From: Mycolicibacterium cosmeticum
Lineage (GTDB): Bacteria > Actinomycetota > Actinomycetes > Mycobacteriales > Mycobacteriaceae
Reading direction: 5' to 3'
DNA length: 64,000 nucleotides
Assembly: GCA_016197365.1 (NCBI GenBank)
Contig: JACPVS010000010.1
Location: forward strand, 186,001-250,000
In this document: positions 44,172 through 52,140 of the stretch, piece by piece
Layout: each line of letters begins with the position of its first letter
How positions within the stretch are numbered: the first letter of the stretch is position 1
Made by a program: the position numbers and the translations under genes
Notes under the pieces: model-generated
What the model was told of the DNA's origin: nothing
Seen by the model: the letters and a program-made list of their open reading frames with translations, nothing else
Database searches by the model: none

Positions 44172-44211
44172 CAGCAAACGAAATCGAAGCGCAAAATTGA
44201 GGATGGTCACC

Positions 44212-44457
44212 ATGCATGATCGAATTCGTGCAGTACTGGCAACCTACGGACGGATGCCTGCCGACGCGCAGGGCATCGCGGCCGACGCCGACCTCTACGA
44301 CCTCGGACTGTCCTCGCACGCATCGGTGAACGTGATGCTCGCGCTGGAGGACGAGTTCGACATCGAGTTTCCCGATGACGCGCTGAACAAGACGACGTTC
44401 GCGACGATCATCAGCATCGAGCGCGCGGTCTGCCGGCTGACCGCCGCCGCGGCGTGA
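44212..44457 (+). CDS. Dedicated acyl/aminoacyl carrier protein
   Basis: 81 residues from ATG 44212, chosen because GAGG at 44199-44202 is nine bases upstream; ATG 44203 has no room for a ribosome site. The phosphopantetheine site is YDLGLSSHASVNVMLALEDE, with Ser35 in the position of the usual DSL serine (here SSH). EFDIEFPDDALNKTTFATII completes the four-helix fold. The SSHAS form with LALEDEFDIEFP is typical of carrier proteins partnered with amino acid:[CP] ligases and also of those in exosortase-linked polysaccharide loci. It should be modified by a general phosphopantetheinyl transferase. It heads the main plus-strand operon. Confidence 0.88.
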   Translation: MHDRIRAVLATYGRMPADAQGIAADADLYDLGLSSHASVNVMLALEDEFDIEFPDDALNKTTFATIISIERAVCRLTAAAA

Positions 44458-44470
44458 CGACGGACGCCCC

Positions 44471-46210
44471 ATGAGCGTCTCGAGCGAAACCCCCACCTTC
44501 TTCGGCCCCGCCGAATCCCCGCTGTTCGGTGTCGTGCACCTGCCCGCGGACAACCGCGTGCGCGGTGGTGTCGTGATCTGCGGATCGCTCGGCAAAGAAG
44601 GTATGGACAGCATCCGCTTCCAACGGATCCTCGCCGACGATCTGGCCCGGATCGGCTACGCCGTGCTGCGCTTCGACTACCTCGGCACCGGAGATTCGGC
44701 GTACGGGCACCACCGCGACGACGCCGTCGCGACGTGGTCGCTCAGCATCCGCCACGCCGCCGACTACCTGCTCGCCGCCGGCGTCCCGACGGTGTCTGCC
44801 GTCGCGCTGCGCGCCGGTGGACTGCTGGTCGACCACGCCATCGCCGCGGGCGCACCGATCGACCGGGTCGCCTACCTGGACCCGCCGGCGTCCGGGCGGC
44901 GCCACCTGCGCGAGCAGTCCACCTTGTTCCGGTTCACCGTCGGCTCCGACGCCGTCCAGGACGGCATGGTGTCGATCATCGGCGCGCGGCTGAGCGAACG
45001 CGCCGCACAGGCGCTCACCGCCCTGCGACTCACCGGGCCGGTCAGCGGAGCCGACCAACTCTTCGTCGTGCGCCCGGACGACACCACCCGGTTCGCCGCC
45101 GCCGACCCCACTCGAGTCATCACCGCCCCCGGACTACCCGAGTTCGCGCAGACCGCCGACGTCGTCGTCGCGATGCCGATGGCGGCCCTGAACACGATCG
45201 TCGCCTGGTTCGGCGCCGGCGCCGGCGCCCGCACGCTGGTACGCCCGCAGTACGTCACCGCCGCGAAGATGCCTGTCAGCAGCCCCGAAGGTCTCGTCCA
45301 CGTGCTGGAGACCATCGAATCGGTCGGCCCCAAAGGACTGTTCGCCATCAGGACGCGCCCGGTGCGCAGCGCCCCCGGCGAAGGCCGGGTCGTGTTGTTC
45401 TTCGCGACCTCCAACGACTCACACATCGGGCCCGCGCGCGGCTGGGTCGAACTCGCCCGGCAGATCGCCGTCGGCGGCGCACAGGCTTTCCGGTGGGACG
45501 CCGCCGGTCTGGGCCAGTCACCGGACATCGTCCGAGGCCAGTGGCAGCCCATCTACTCGTCCCGTCGCATCGCCGACGGCAACGCCGCGGCCCGGCACGC
45601 GGCCCGCGATCCCCGTCAGCTCTGCGTCGTCGGAATCTGCTCGGGGTCCTGGTACGCCGCCCACACGGCCCGCGAACTGGGTGTCGAGTCCGCGCTGCTG
45701 GTCAACGCAGGCAGCTGGGGCTGGCAGTCGGGCGCCTGGGCATGGCAGTGGAATGTCCGGCGCGACATCGTCACCGCCGCCGCGGATCGCGGCGCGGCGT
45801 CCCCCACCGCACCGACTCAAGGGCAGCCATGGCCGTTGCGCAAACGGCTCATCGAAATGCTCAAGCCCACCCGAGACCGGCTCAAGGTGCTCATCCGCAC
45901 CCACCTGCCCCGCCCGCTGCTGAAATTACTCGGCCGTGTCGGGGTGGCCCAGGTGCCGGAGGTGCTGCTGAACCCGCTGCTGCACAACGACACCCAGACC
46001 GTACTGATGTTGTGCCCGTTCGACATCGACCAGTTCGCCGAATTCGACGGATTCGCCACCGTGCGACGACTGCAGGAGGCGGGCCTTCCGGTGCGTACCG
46101 TGGAACTCGAGGGCGGCGACCACGCCGCGTACCACCAGGCTGTCCTGGACGGTATCCGCGACGAACTGCTCGGGCCGCCGTGCCGGCAGAACCTGGCGCT
46201 GGGCACATGA
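44471..46210 (+). CDS. Tandem double alpha/beta-hydrolase with non-standard nucleophile elbows
   Basis: 579 residues, two fused hydrolase-like domains. Domain 1 (~1-290): GGVVICGSLGKEGMDSIRFQ, DDLARIGYAVLRFDYLGTGD, and VSAVALRAGGLLVDHAIAAG at the elbow, where GXSXG is replaced by ALRAG; no serine nucleophile. Domain 2 (~310-579): VVLFFATSNDSHIGPARGW, AQAFRWDAAGLGQSPDIVRG, elbow LCVVGICSGSWYAAHTAREL (G-I-C-S-G, Cys in the nucleophile place), acid candidate in LMLCPFDIDQFAEFDG and histidine in VELEGGDHAAYHQAVL. Layout recalls the hydrolase 1 and 2 pair found with carrier proteins in exosortase A polysaccharide loci, here fused. It may take an aminoacyl or acyl group from the carrier. Function inferred only. 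Confidence 0.75.
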   Translation: MSVSSETPTFFGPAESPLFGVVHLPADNRVRGGVVICGSLGKEGMDSIRFQRILADDLARIGYAVLRFDYLGTGDSAYGHHRDDAVATWSLSIRHAADYLLAAGVPTVSAVALRAGGLLVDHAIAAGAPIDRVAYLDPPASGRRHLREQSTLFRFTVGSDAVQDGMVSIIGARLSERAAQALTALRLTGPVSGADQLFVVRPDDTTRFAAADPTRVITAPGLPEFAQTADVVVAMPMAALNTIVAWFGAGAGARTLVRPQYVTAAKMPVSSPEGLVHVLETIESVGPKGLFAIRTRPVRSAPGEGRVVLFFATSNDSHIGPARGWVELARQIAVGGAQAFRWDAAGLGQSPDIVRGQWQPIYSSRRIADGNAAARHAARDPRQLCVVGICSGSWYAAHTARELGVESALLVNAGSWGWQSGAWAWQWNVRRDIVTAAADRGAASPTAPTQGQPWPLRKRLIEMLKPTRDRLKVLIRTHLPRPLLKLLGRVGVAQVPEVLLNPLLHNDTQTVLMLCPFDIDQFAEFDGFATVRRLQEAGLPVRTVELEGGDHAAYHQAVLDGIRDELLGPPCRQNLALGT

Positions 46211-47565
46211 GCGCGGACCACAACGGCGCCAAATCCGAACTGCGCCGCAGCTTCTCCTCACGTGTCCTGGCGGCGGCCGTCGGCATGGTCGCGACGTTCC
46301 TGCTGACCGTCATCGTCGTCCGCTTCCTGAACACGCGCGACGCGGCCGCATTCTTCGGCGTGCTCGCGGCACTGCCCATCGGCTCCATCGTCGGCCGGGT
46401 CGGCCTGGGCAACAACGTCGTCCGGCTGATCCCGTCCGAGCCGGACCCGGAACGCAAGCGCATCATCGCCGGCACCCATCTGCGGGCCACCTTCCTGATG
46501 ACGCTGCCGACCGCGCCGATCATCGCCCTCTGCGCGACGGCCGGACTGATCGGTCACTCGAATTTCGTGCCCGCGCTACTGCTCACCTCGCTGATGGTGC
46601 TGATCGAATCCATCCGCATGATGTTGAGCGACATCTACTCTGCGGTGGGGCGGGTGTTCGCCTCGGTGGCCACCACCCACTATCTGCGCAGCATCGTCGT
46701 ACTGCCGGTGGTCGCCGTCGTCGCGTTCTCCGTAGCCCAGCCCACGCTGGTCGAGATGCTGCTGGCCTACACCGCGGTGTCGGCCGGGCAGGTGCTCATC
46801 GCCCTGGTGGCGGGACGCTCCGACATCGCGCTGCGCCACACGCCGGGCCTGGCTTCGTTGCGCCGGACGATCGCTTCGGGCGCACGGCTGTTCACCCTCG
46901 AACTGACCGCCTTCCTCATCGTGTCGGGCACCATCTGGCTGTCCAACGCGGCACTGCCCCCGCACGACGCCAAGCTGTACGCCGTCGCCACCACCATCGC
47001 CATCCAGGTGACCATCCTGGAGAGCCTGGCCGCCACCGCGGTGCTGCCACCCGCGGCCCGGATGTGGGTGGCCGACCGCAAACCCGAAGTGCTGCGGATG
47101 CTGTCCAATCTGGCGACCGTGAACACCGTCATCACCACGACCGTCGTGCTGATGCTCGTGTTCTTCGGCGGGTTCTTCCTGGAACTGGCCTACGGGCCGG
47201 GACTGCGCGACGCGAACATCCTGCTGGTCATCCTGGCCGTCGGCGGCATTCCGCAGGCCGCCCTGAGCGTGAACACCTCGCTGTTGATCATCGCCGGACA
47301 TCTCGACGCCGTCTGCCGCACGTCGCTGATCGTGCTCGCGCTGGTCGTTCCCGGTACCATCGCGGCGGCGCTGCTGGGCGGCGCACTGCCGCTGGCGATC
47401 GTGGCCGCAGCCGGCCTGTCCGCCCTCTACATCGGGCAATGGTTCACCGCCAGGCGCATTTTCGGTGACACCCCGAAACCGCGTTGGCACGTGGCCACCG
47501 CCGCACGCGAACTGGTCAGCGAGCGTGGCGAGGCCGCCGAACCGGTCACGGCTCCGGTGGTGTGA
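46207..47565 (+). CDS. Polysaccharide flippase (Wzx/MOP family)
   Basis: 452 residues from an ATG overlapping the hydrolase stop (ATGA). About twelve to fourteen membrane helices, starting SFSSRVLAAAVGMVATFLLTVIVVRFLNTRDAAAFF in two parts, followed by VGRVGLGNNVVRLIPSEPDP, a typical MOP-family loop. It should move the polyprenyl-linked repeat unit across the membrane. A far longer open frame extends upstream through the hydrolase gene but it is only an out-of-frame shadow there. The C-terminal ~25 residues are hydrophilic. Confidence 0.85.
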   Translation: MSADHNGAKSELRRSFSSRVLAAAVGMVATFLLTVIVVRFLNTRDAAAFFGVLAALPIGSIVGRVGLGNNVVRLIPSEPDPERKRIIAGTHLRATFLMTLPTAPIIALCATAGLIGHSNFVPALLLTSLMVLIESIRMMLSDIYSAVGRVFASVATTHYLRSIVVLPVVAVVAFSVAQPTLVEMLLAYTAVSAGQVLIALVAGRSDIALRHTPGLASLRRTIASGARLFTLELTAFLIVSGTIWLSNAALPPHDAKLYAVATTIAIQVTILESLAATAVLPPAARMWVADRKPEVLRMLSNLATVNTVITTTVVLMLVFFGGFFLELAYGPGLRDANILLVILAVGGIPQAALSVNTSLLIIAGHLDAVCRTSLIVLALVVPGTIAAALLGGALPLAIVAAAGLSALYIGQWFTARRIFGDTPKPRWHVATAARELVSERGEAAEPVTAPVV

Positions 47566-47569
47566 CGCG

Positions 47570-48922
47570 ATGCCCACCTTGACCACCGTTGGCCCGACGG
47601 CACCGTCGCGTCCCGTCACCTCCGCCCGGCCCAGCCTGTGGTGGCTGTCCCCGGTGGCGATCGCCTTGGTCATCGGTGCCGCGTCCATCATCCCGACCGC
47701 CATGGTCGGGGACGAGAAGTTCCGCACCCTGTGGCGCACGCCCAAGGCCATCACATCCGAGACCCTGCTGCTGTTCGGCTGCGGCGCCATCGCGCTGGCT
47801 TTCGGTGCTCTTGTCGCGTTCGCGTTCTACGCGGCGCCCAAACCGCAGGCCGCGCGGTGGCCGGCCCTGGATGACGGCACCCTGGCCCTGCTGAGTCGCG
47901 CGAGTACCGTGCTGACCTCACTGACCGTCACCGGCTACGTCGGCTTCTGCTTCCTGATTTTGCGCTCGGGCCTGTCGCCGGCCCAGTTGTTCGCCGGATC
48001 GGAGGACAACGGATACCTTCCGGCCAAGGATGCCATCGGCACGTTGCCCGGCGTGACCACCATGACGCAGCTCGGCATCGCCGCCGTCGTCGTCGCGACA
48101 ACCGTTGTCGTGCAGAAGTTCTCGTGGTTCGAGCTGAGCAAGATCCTGATCGTCATCGGACTCGCGGTACCGCGCGCCTACATCTACGCCGAGCGGCTGG
48201 CGATCCTGGAGCTCGTCATCCCGGTCAGCGTCATCGTCGCCGCGCACCTGTCGGTCGGCCGCCGGGCCCAGCGCGCCACCGCCCGGTTGCTGCCGCTGGC
48301 GGGCCTGGTCCTGGTGGTCGTCGTCTTCAGTGTCTTCGAATACAACCGGTCGTGGACGTACTACCGTGCCCACGGCCAGTCCTCGTTCGTCGAGTTCGCG
48401 CTGAGCCGGCTGGCGGGTTACTACGTCACCGCGCTGAACAACGGCCAGTTGATCCTGTCGCATCTGAACTGGCCGGCGCGCTGGCCCTTCGACACCATGG
48501 ACGGGTTCTGGAGCGCCCCGGGCATCGAACAGTTCGGGCTCTACGAGAAGCTCAGCGGCAACCCGTCGCCGTATCAGCGGGGCAACGTCTCGCCGTACTT
48601 CGACATGCTGGCCCAGTTCGGCAATCCCGAATTCAACAACCAGAGCGGCTATGTCGGGCCGTTCATCGATTACGGCTGGATCGGCGGACTGATCTTCATG
48701 TTCGCCGCCGGGCTGATCGCCGGGCTGCTGTACCGCCAGTTCTGCCACGGCAGGCCGCTCGGCCTGCTGGTGTACCCCATCTTCTTCGTCGGCCTCGTGG
48801 AGATGCCGCGCTACGTGTACTGGGGTCAAGGCCGGGCCACCTACGCCTGGCTGGCGATCGTCATCATCCTGGTGATGCTGCATCGCCGCCGCAACAAGGT
48901 CCGGCTGGTACGCCATGCGTAA
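47570..48922 (+). CDS. O-antigen polymerase-like membrane protein (Wzy candidate)
   Basis: 450 residues from ATG 47570, 4 bp after the flippase stop. About ten to eleven membrane helices. Extracytoplasmic loops are rich in aromatics and charged residues: FEYNRSWTYYRAHGQSSFVE, LSRLAGYYVTALNNGQLILS, NPEFNNQSGYVGPFIDYGWI; the last resembles the region before the final helices of EpsG/O-antigen polymerases. Arg residues in loops (RAYIYAERLAILELVIP) fit the known Wzy pattern. Expected to join repeat units outside the membrane. No exosortase Cys/Arg/His set is present. Its end overlaps the beta-helix gene by eight bases. Confidence 0.78.
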   Translation: MPTLTTVGPTAPSRPVTSARPSLWWLSPVAIALVIGAASIIPTAMVGDEKFRTLWRTPKAITSETLLLFGCGAIALAFGALVAFAFYAAPKPQAARWPALDDGTLALLSRASTVLTSLTVTGYVGFCFLILRSGLSPAQLFAGSEDNGYLPAKDAIGTLPGVTTMTQLGIAAVVVATTVVVQKFSWFELSKILIVIGLAVPRAYIYAERLAILELVIPVSVIVAAHLSVGRRAQRATARLLPLAGLVLVVVVFSVFEYNRSWTYYRAHGQSSFVEFALSRLAGYYVTALNNGQLILSHLNWPARWPFDTMDGFWSAPGIEQFGLYEKLSGNPSPYQRGNVSPYFDMLAQFGNPEFNNQSGYVGPFIDYGWIGGLIFMFAAGLIAGLLYRQFCHGRPLGLLVYPIFFVGLVEMPRYVYWGQGRATYAWLAIVIILVMLHRRRNKVRLVRHA

Positions 48923-50009
48923 AACAGTTCAGGCACTGGTTGTCTCGGTGCTGACCGTGGCGATGGTCGCGTGCCAGACCTCGCGGTCCACCAGCGACCC
49001 GACGCAGGACGACACGGCCAGCCTGCAGGGCATGCTCAATGCGCTGAAACCCGGCGACACCCTGACCCTGGAACCCCGCGTGTACGAACACAGCGGAGTC
49101 CTGACGGTGCGGGTCCCCGGGGTGCACATCGACGGCAACGGCGCCACCCTTGCGGCCACCCACGACGAGACATCGGCCGTGCAGATCCTGGCTGACGGTG
49201 TGCAGCTCACCAACATCCGGCTCACCGCCCCCGCCGAGGGACCGCGGCTGACCGCCCTCGACGAGCACAAGCTGGTGATCGGCGCCGATGACGTCGCGGT
49301 GTCCCACATCAACATCGAGGGTTCAGCTGCCGCAGGCATTTTCGTCAACGGCGCGCAGCATTTCGCCATCCACGACGTCACGGTGCGCGGTACCCGCGCG
49401 GACGGCGTGCACATGACCAATGGTGCAGGCAACGGCGTCGTCGACGATGTGCGCACCGACCAGACCGGCGACGACGGCGTAGCCGTGGTGTCCTACGCCG
49501 CCGATCCGGCCGGCTGCCACGACATCACGGTCAGCAACGTGCACGTGGGCAGTACCCGGTGGGGACGCGGGATCACCGTGGTCGGCGGCGCCAACATCAC
49601 CATGCGGGCGTTCACCGTCGCCAACACCGACTCCGCCGGGGTTTACGTTGCCACCGAAGGTGATCCGTACTTCACCCGGACCGTGGACAACGTCAGCATC
49701 TCGGGCGGCACCATCACCGGGGCCAATCGCAACCCCGACATCGTGCAGGGCGCTGTCCTGGTGGCGGCCGAGAACACCGGAACCGAGATCAACAACGTGT
49801 CGATCTCCGATATCAGCATCGCCGCCACGCCGTCGTCGGCGCAGCGCGACGTCGCCATCTACACCAAGGCCGGCACGCTACGCGGCATCCGGATGCGCGA
49901 CATCTCGCTCGACGACACCGATCTGACCCCTTTCGTCTCCAACGCCGACGCCGGCTCCTTCGCCCTGCTGGGCTGGACGGCCGGCGGCAAACCCCTCGAG
50001 GTGAACTGA
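48915..50009 (+). CDS. Right-handed parallel beta-helix lipoprotein
   Basis: 364 residues. Signal and lipobox MRKTVQALVVSVLTVAMVAC, lipidated Cys20. The rest is a parallel beta-helix of the pectate lyase/polysaccharide lyase type: repeating rungs such as VHIDGNGATLAATHDETSA, VQLTNIRLTAPAEGP, VAVSHINIEGSAAAGIFVNG, AIHDVTVRGTRADGVHMTNG, DDVRTDQTGDDGVAVVSYAA, and GGTITGANRNPDIVQGAVLV. The GDDG and ADGVH rungs resemble glycosyl hydrolase family 28-like aspartate sites. Probably cuts, epimerises or binds the polysaccharide at the outer face of the membrane. Enzyme class not determined. Confidence 0.82.
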   Translation: MRKTVQALVVSVLTVAMVACQTSRSTSDPTQDDTASLQGMLNALKPGDTLTLEPRVYEHSGVLTVRVPGVHIDGNGATLAATHDETSAVQILADGVQLTNIRLTAPAEGPRLTALDEHKLVIGADDVAVSHINIEGSAAAGIFVNGAQHFAIHDVTVRGTRADGVHMTNGAGNGVVDDVRTDQTGDDGVAVVSYAADPAGCHDITVSNVHVGSTRWGRGITVVGGANITMRAFTVANTDSAGVYVATEGDPYFTRTVDNVSISGGTITGANRNPDIVQGAVLVAAENTGTEINNVSISDISIAATPSSAQRDVAIYTKAGTLRGIRMRDISLDDTDLTPFVSNADAGSFALLGWTAGGKPLEVN

Positions 50010-50010
50010 C

Positions 50011-51096
50011 ATGACCCAGACCGACGTCGCAACAACGAAGATCGTCCACGTGACGGAATCCTTCGCCAGCGGAACTGCCTCGGCCATCGGCGATTTCGTG
50101 CGCAACTACCCCGACGCCGAACACCACCTGGTGTACACCCTGCGCGAGGAGGCGCTGGTGGACCCGCGTGAACTGGAGCAGTTCGTCACCGCCACGCCGA
50201 TGCCCGCGGGCACGCTGGCCCGGGTGCGCTTCGTGCGGCGCCGGCTGCGTGAGATCCGAAAAGGCTTCGACGGCACGGTGATCACCCACGCGCACTCCAG
50301 CAAGGCCGGGGCGTACGTGCGCGCCGCGGTGCGCAGGTCCGACCGGTTGCCGCTGGTCTACACCCCGCACTGCTATGCCTTCGAGCGGCTCGACATCGGC
50401 TGGAAGTCGCGCCAGGCCTACCGGGCGCTGGAATGGATCCTGTCCTTCAACACCTCGGCGTACGGGGCATGCTCGCCCCGCGAGGCGGAGCTGTCCCGGT
50501 GGCCGGTCAGCGCACCCCGGGTGCACAGTGTGCCCAATGTGACCCCGCCGGAGGTGGCCCCCGAGGACCGCGCCGACGACGACCGTCCGCTGCGCATCGT
50601 GGGCAACGGCAGGCTCGGCCCGCAGAAGGACCCCGAGTTCTTCGCCGCCGCCTTCGCCGCCGCCGCGAAGGCCCACCCCGGCATCGAGGCGATCTGGGTC
50701 GGCGGTGGCGACGAGCAGTACATGAACACCCTGCGGGACTCCGGGGTCGAGGTCACCGGGTGGCTGCCCAGGACCGAGGCGCTGCGCGCGATGTCCTCGG
50801 CCGACCTGTATCTGCACACCGCCCGCTGGGAGGGCTTCCCCATCTCGATCATGGAAGCCGCCAGCATGGGACTGCCGGTGGTCTCCCGGCGCCAGCCCTA
50901 CATCCATGGCGTCGACCTGCCCGTGACGATCGATGATCCCGACGATTTCGTCTCGGCGGTAACGCAATTGCAGGGCAGCGACGCCCTGGACAAGCTGCGC
51001 AGGCGCACCCGTGAGGCACTGGCCGAGAACACCGACGCCGGCCAGCGGGTCGCGCTGCGCGCGCTGTACGGTCCGCTGCACGGGGCCCGGTCATGA
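50011..51096 (+). CDS. GT4-family glycosyltransferase
   Basis: 361 residues. N-terminal domain: KIVHVTESFASGTASAIGDF, THAHSSKAGAYVRAAVRRSD, LVYTPHCYAFERLDIGWKSR. C-terminal domain: IVGNGRLGPQKDPEFFAAAF, IWVGGGDEQYMNTLRDSGVE, YLHTARWEGFPISIMEAASM (E-X7-E site with EGFPISIMEA) and LPVVSRRQPYIHGVDLPV. A retaining glycosyltransferase of the cytoplasmic face that adds a sugar to the lipid-linked repeat unit. Begins 1 bp after the beta-helix gene and overlaps the next glycosyltransferase by four bases. Donor unknown. Confidence 0.88.
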   Translation: MTQTDVATTKIVHVTESFASGTASAIGDFVRNYPDAEHHLVYTLREEALVDPRELEQFVTATPMPAGTLARVRFVRRRLREIRKGFDGTVITHAHSSKAGAYVRAAVRRSDRLPLVYTPHCYAFERLDIGWKSRQAYRALEWILSFNTSAYGACSPREAELSRWPVSAPRVHSVPNVTPPEVAPEDRADDDRPLRIVGNGRLGPQKDPEFFAAAFAAAAKAHPGIEAIWVGGGDEQYMNTLRDSGVEVTGWLPRTEALRAMSSADLYLHTARWEGFPISIMEAASMGLPVVSRRQPYIHGVDLPVTIDDPDDFVSAVTQLQGSDALDKLRRRTREALAENTDAGQRVALRALYGPLHGARS

Positions 51097-52136
51097 CGCA
51101 GCTCCATGTGAACGGCAAGTGGCTGGCGCAGCGGCTCACCGGAACCCAGCGCTACGCCACCGAGATCGTGCGAGCGATCCTGGCCACCGACTCCGTGGAT
51201 CTGGTGATCCATGTGCCGGCCGGGGTGGACATCCCCGGATATCTGGACCATCCCCGGGCTCGGATCCGCCAGGTCGGCGTCAAAGGCCAACTGTTCGAAC
51301 AGGTTTACCTGCCCGCGGCCACCGCGGGGCGGCTGCTGCTCAACTTCGCGGGCCCGGCCCCACTGCTGAAGCGCCGCCAGCTGGTGACCATGCACGACGC
51401 CACCCCGTTCCGGTATCCGCAGACCTTCACCAAGGCCTTCGTCCGGTCCTACCTGGTGGTGTACTACCTGCTGGGACGGATCGCGCAGCGGCTGGTGACG
51501 GTATCGCATTTCAGCGCAGGCGAACTCGACGACGTACTGGGCATCCCGGAGGACCGCTTCGTGGTCGCCGGCTGTGCCGCCGACAGTCTCACCGGCGTCG
51601 AGCCCGTCCGGCCCGAGATCGAGGGTTCCGGCGGCCTGGATGGCGAATTCTACCTCGTGGTGGGAACCCTTGCGGTGCACAAGAATCTGGTCGCACCGGT
51701 GCAGGCGGTGGCCGAGTCGGGCCGCAAGGTCATCGTGGTCGGGGCTTCGGGCAACCGGCAGGTGTTCTCCGCCGCCTCCGAGCTGACCGGAAACGCGGTC
51801 GTGGCCGGGCACCTGTCCGACGCCGAACTGGCGTGGCTGTACCGCAACGCCAACGCGCTGATCTTCCCGTCCAAGTACGAGGGTTTCGGTCTTCCGCCGC
51901 TGGAGGCCCAGTCACTCGGGTGCCCGGTGGTGACATCGCGGGCGGCGTCGCTGCCCGAGATCGCCGGTGACGCAGCGCTTTTCTTCGACCCCGACGACCA
52001 CGTGGCGCTGCTGGCCGAACTGGACCGGCTGGAGTCCGATGCCGGCCTGTCCGAGAGTCTGCGGGCCCGCGGCCTGGTCAACGCGAAGCGTTACTCATGG
52101 GATGAGTCGGCGCGGACCATCCTGGCGTCGCTGTAG
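51093..52136 (+). CDS. GT4-family glycosyltransferase (mannosyltransferase-like)
   Basis: 347 residues, ATG overlapping the previous stop. Marks: LHVNGKWLAQRLTGTQRYAT at the N-terminus (substrate loop of WbaZ/MtfB-type enzymes), LVTMHDATPFRYPQTFTKAF, LVTVSHFSAGELDDVLGI, FYLVVGTLAVHKNLVAPVQA, LIFPSKYEGFGLPPLEAQSL (E-X7-E), CPVVTSRAASLPEIAGDAAL. Adds another sugar to the repeat unit; donor not known. Last plus-strand gene of the operon, convergent with the Wzz-like gene 4 bp away. Confidence 0.88.
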   Translation: MTQLHVNGKWLAQRLTGTQRYATEIVRAILATDSVDLVIHVPAGVDIPGYLDHPRARIRQVGVKGQLFEQVYLPAATAGRLLLNFAGPAPLLKRRQLVTMHDATPFRYPQTFTKAFVRSYLVVYYLLGRIAQRLVTVSHFSAGELDDVLGIPEDRFVVAGCAADSLTGVEPVRPEIEGSGGLDGEFYLVVGTLAVHKNLVAPVQAVAESGRKVIVVGASGNRQVFSAASELTGNAVVAGHLSDAELAWLYRNANALIFPSKYEGFGLPPLEAQSLGCPVVTSRAASLPEIAGDAALFFDPDDHVALLAELDRLESDAGLSESLRARGLVNAKRYSWDESARTILASL

Positions 52137-52140
52137 CGGC

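Larger units (their letters stand above)
43841..44211. promoter_or_regulatory. 371-bp divergent regulatory region between ligase and carrier protein genes
   Basis: No gene is supported. Lower GC at both ends than in the middle. It holds ACTTTGCTA (43931-43939; GCAAAGT when read toward the ligase gene) and GGCAAAGTAA (44146-44155, read toward the carrier gene). Thus the same element precedes both genes in the same relative direction. A candidate promoter for the carrier gene is at 44144-44171. Confidence 0.55.

Noticed and set aside
44734..47565. A 943-codon plus-strand open frame covering the hydrolase and flippase genes
   Set aside because: Only the part after 46207 is the flippase. The earlier part is an Arg/Pro-rich out-of-frame reading of the hydrolase gene, whose own frame shows clear fold motifs.
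47570..48922. Exosortase (XrtA-type) in the polysaccharide locus
   Set aside because: The carrier/hydrolase context recalled exosortase A loci, but this membrane protein lacks a convincing Cys/Arg/His catalytic set and better fits an O-antigen polymerase. No PEP-CTERM tails were seen.
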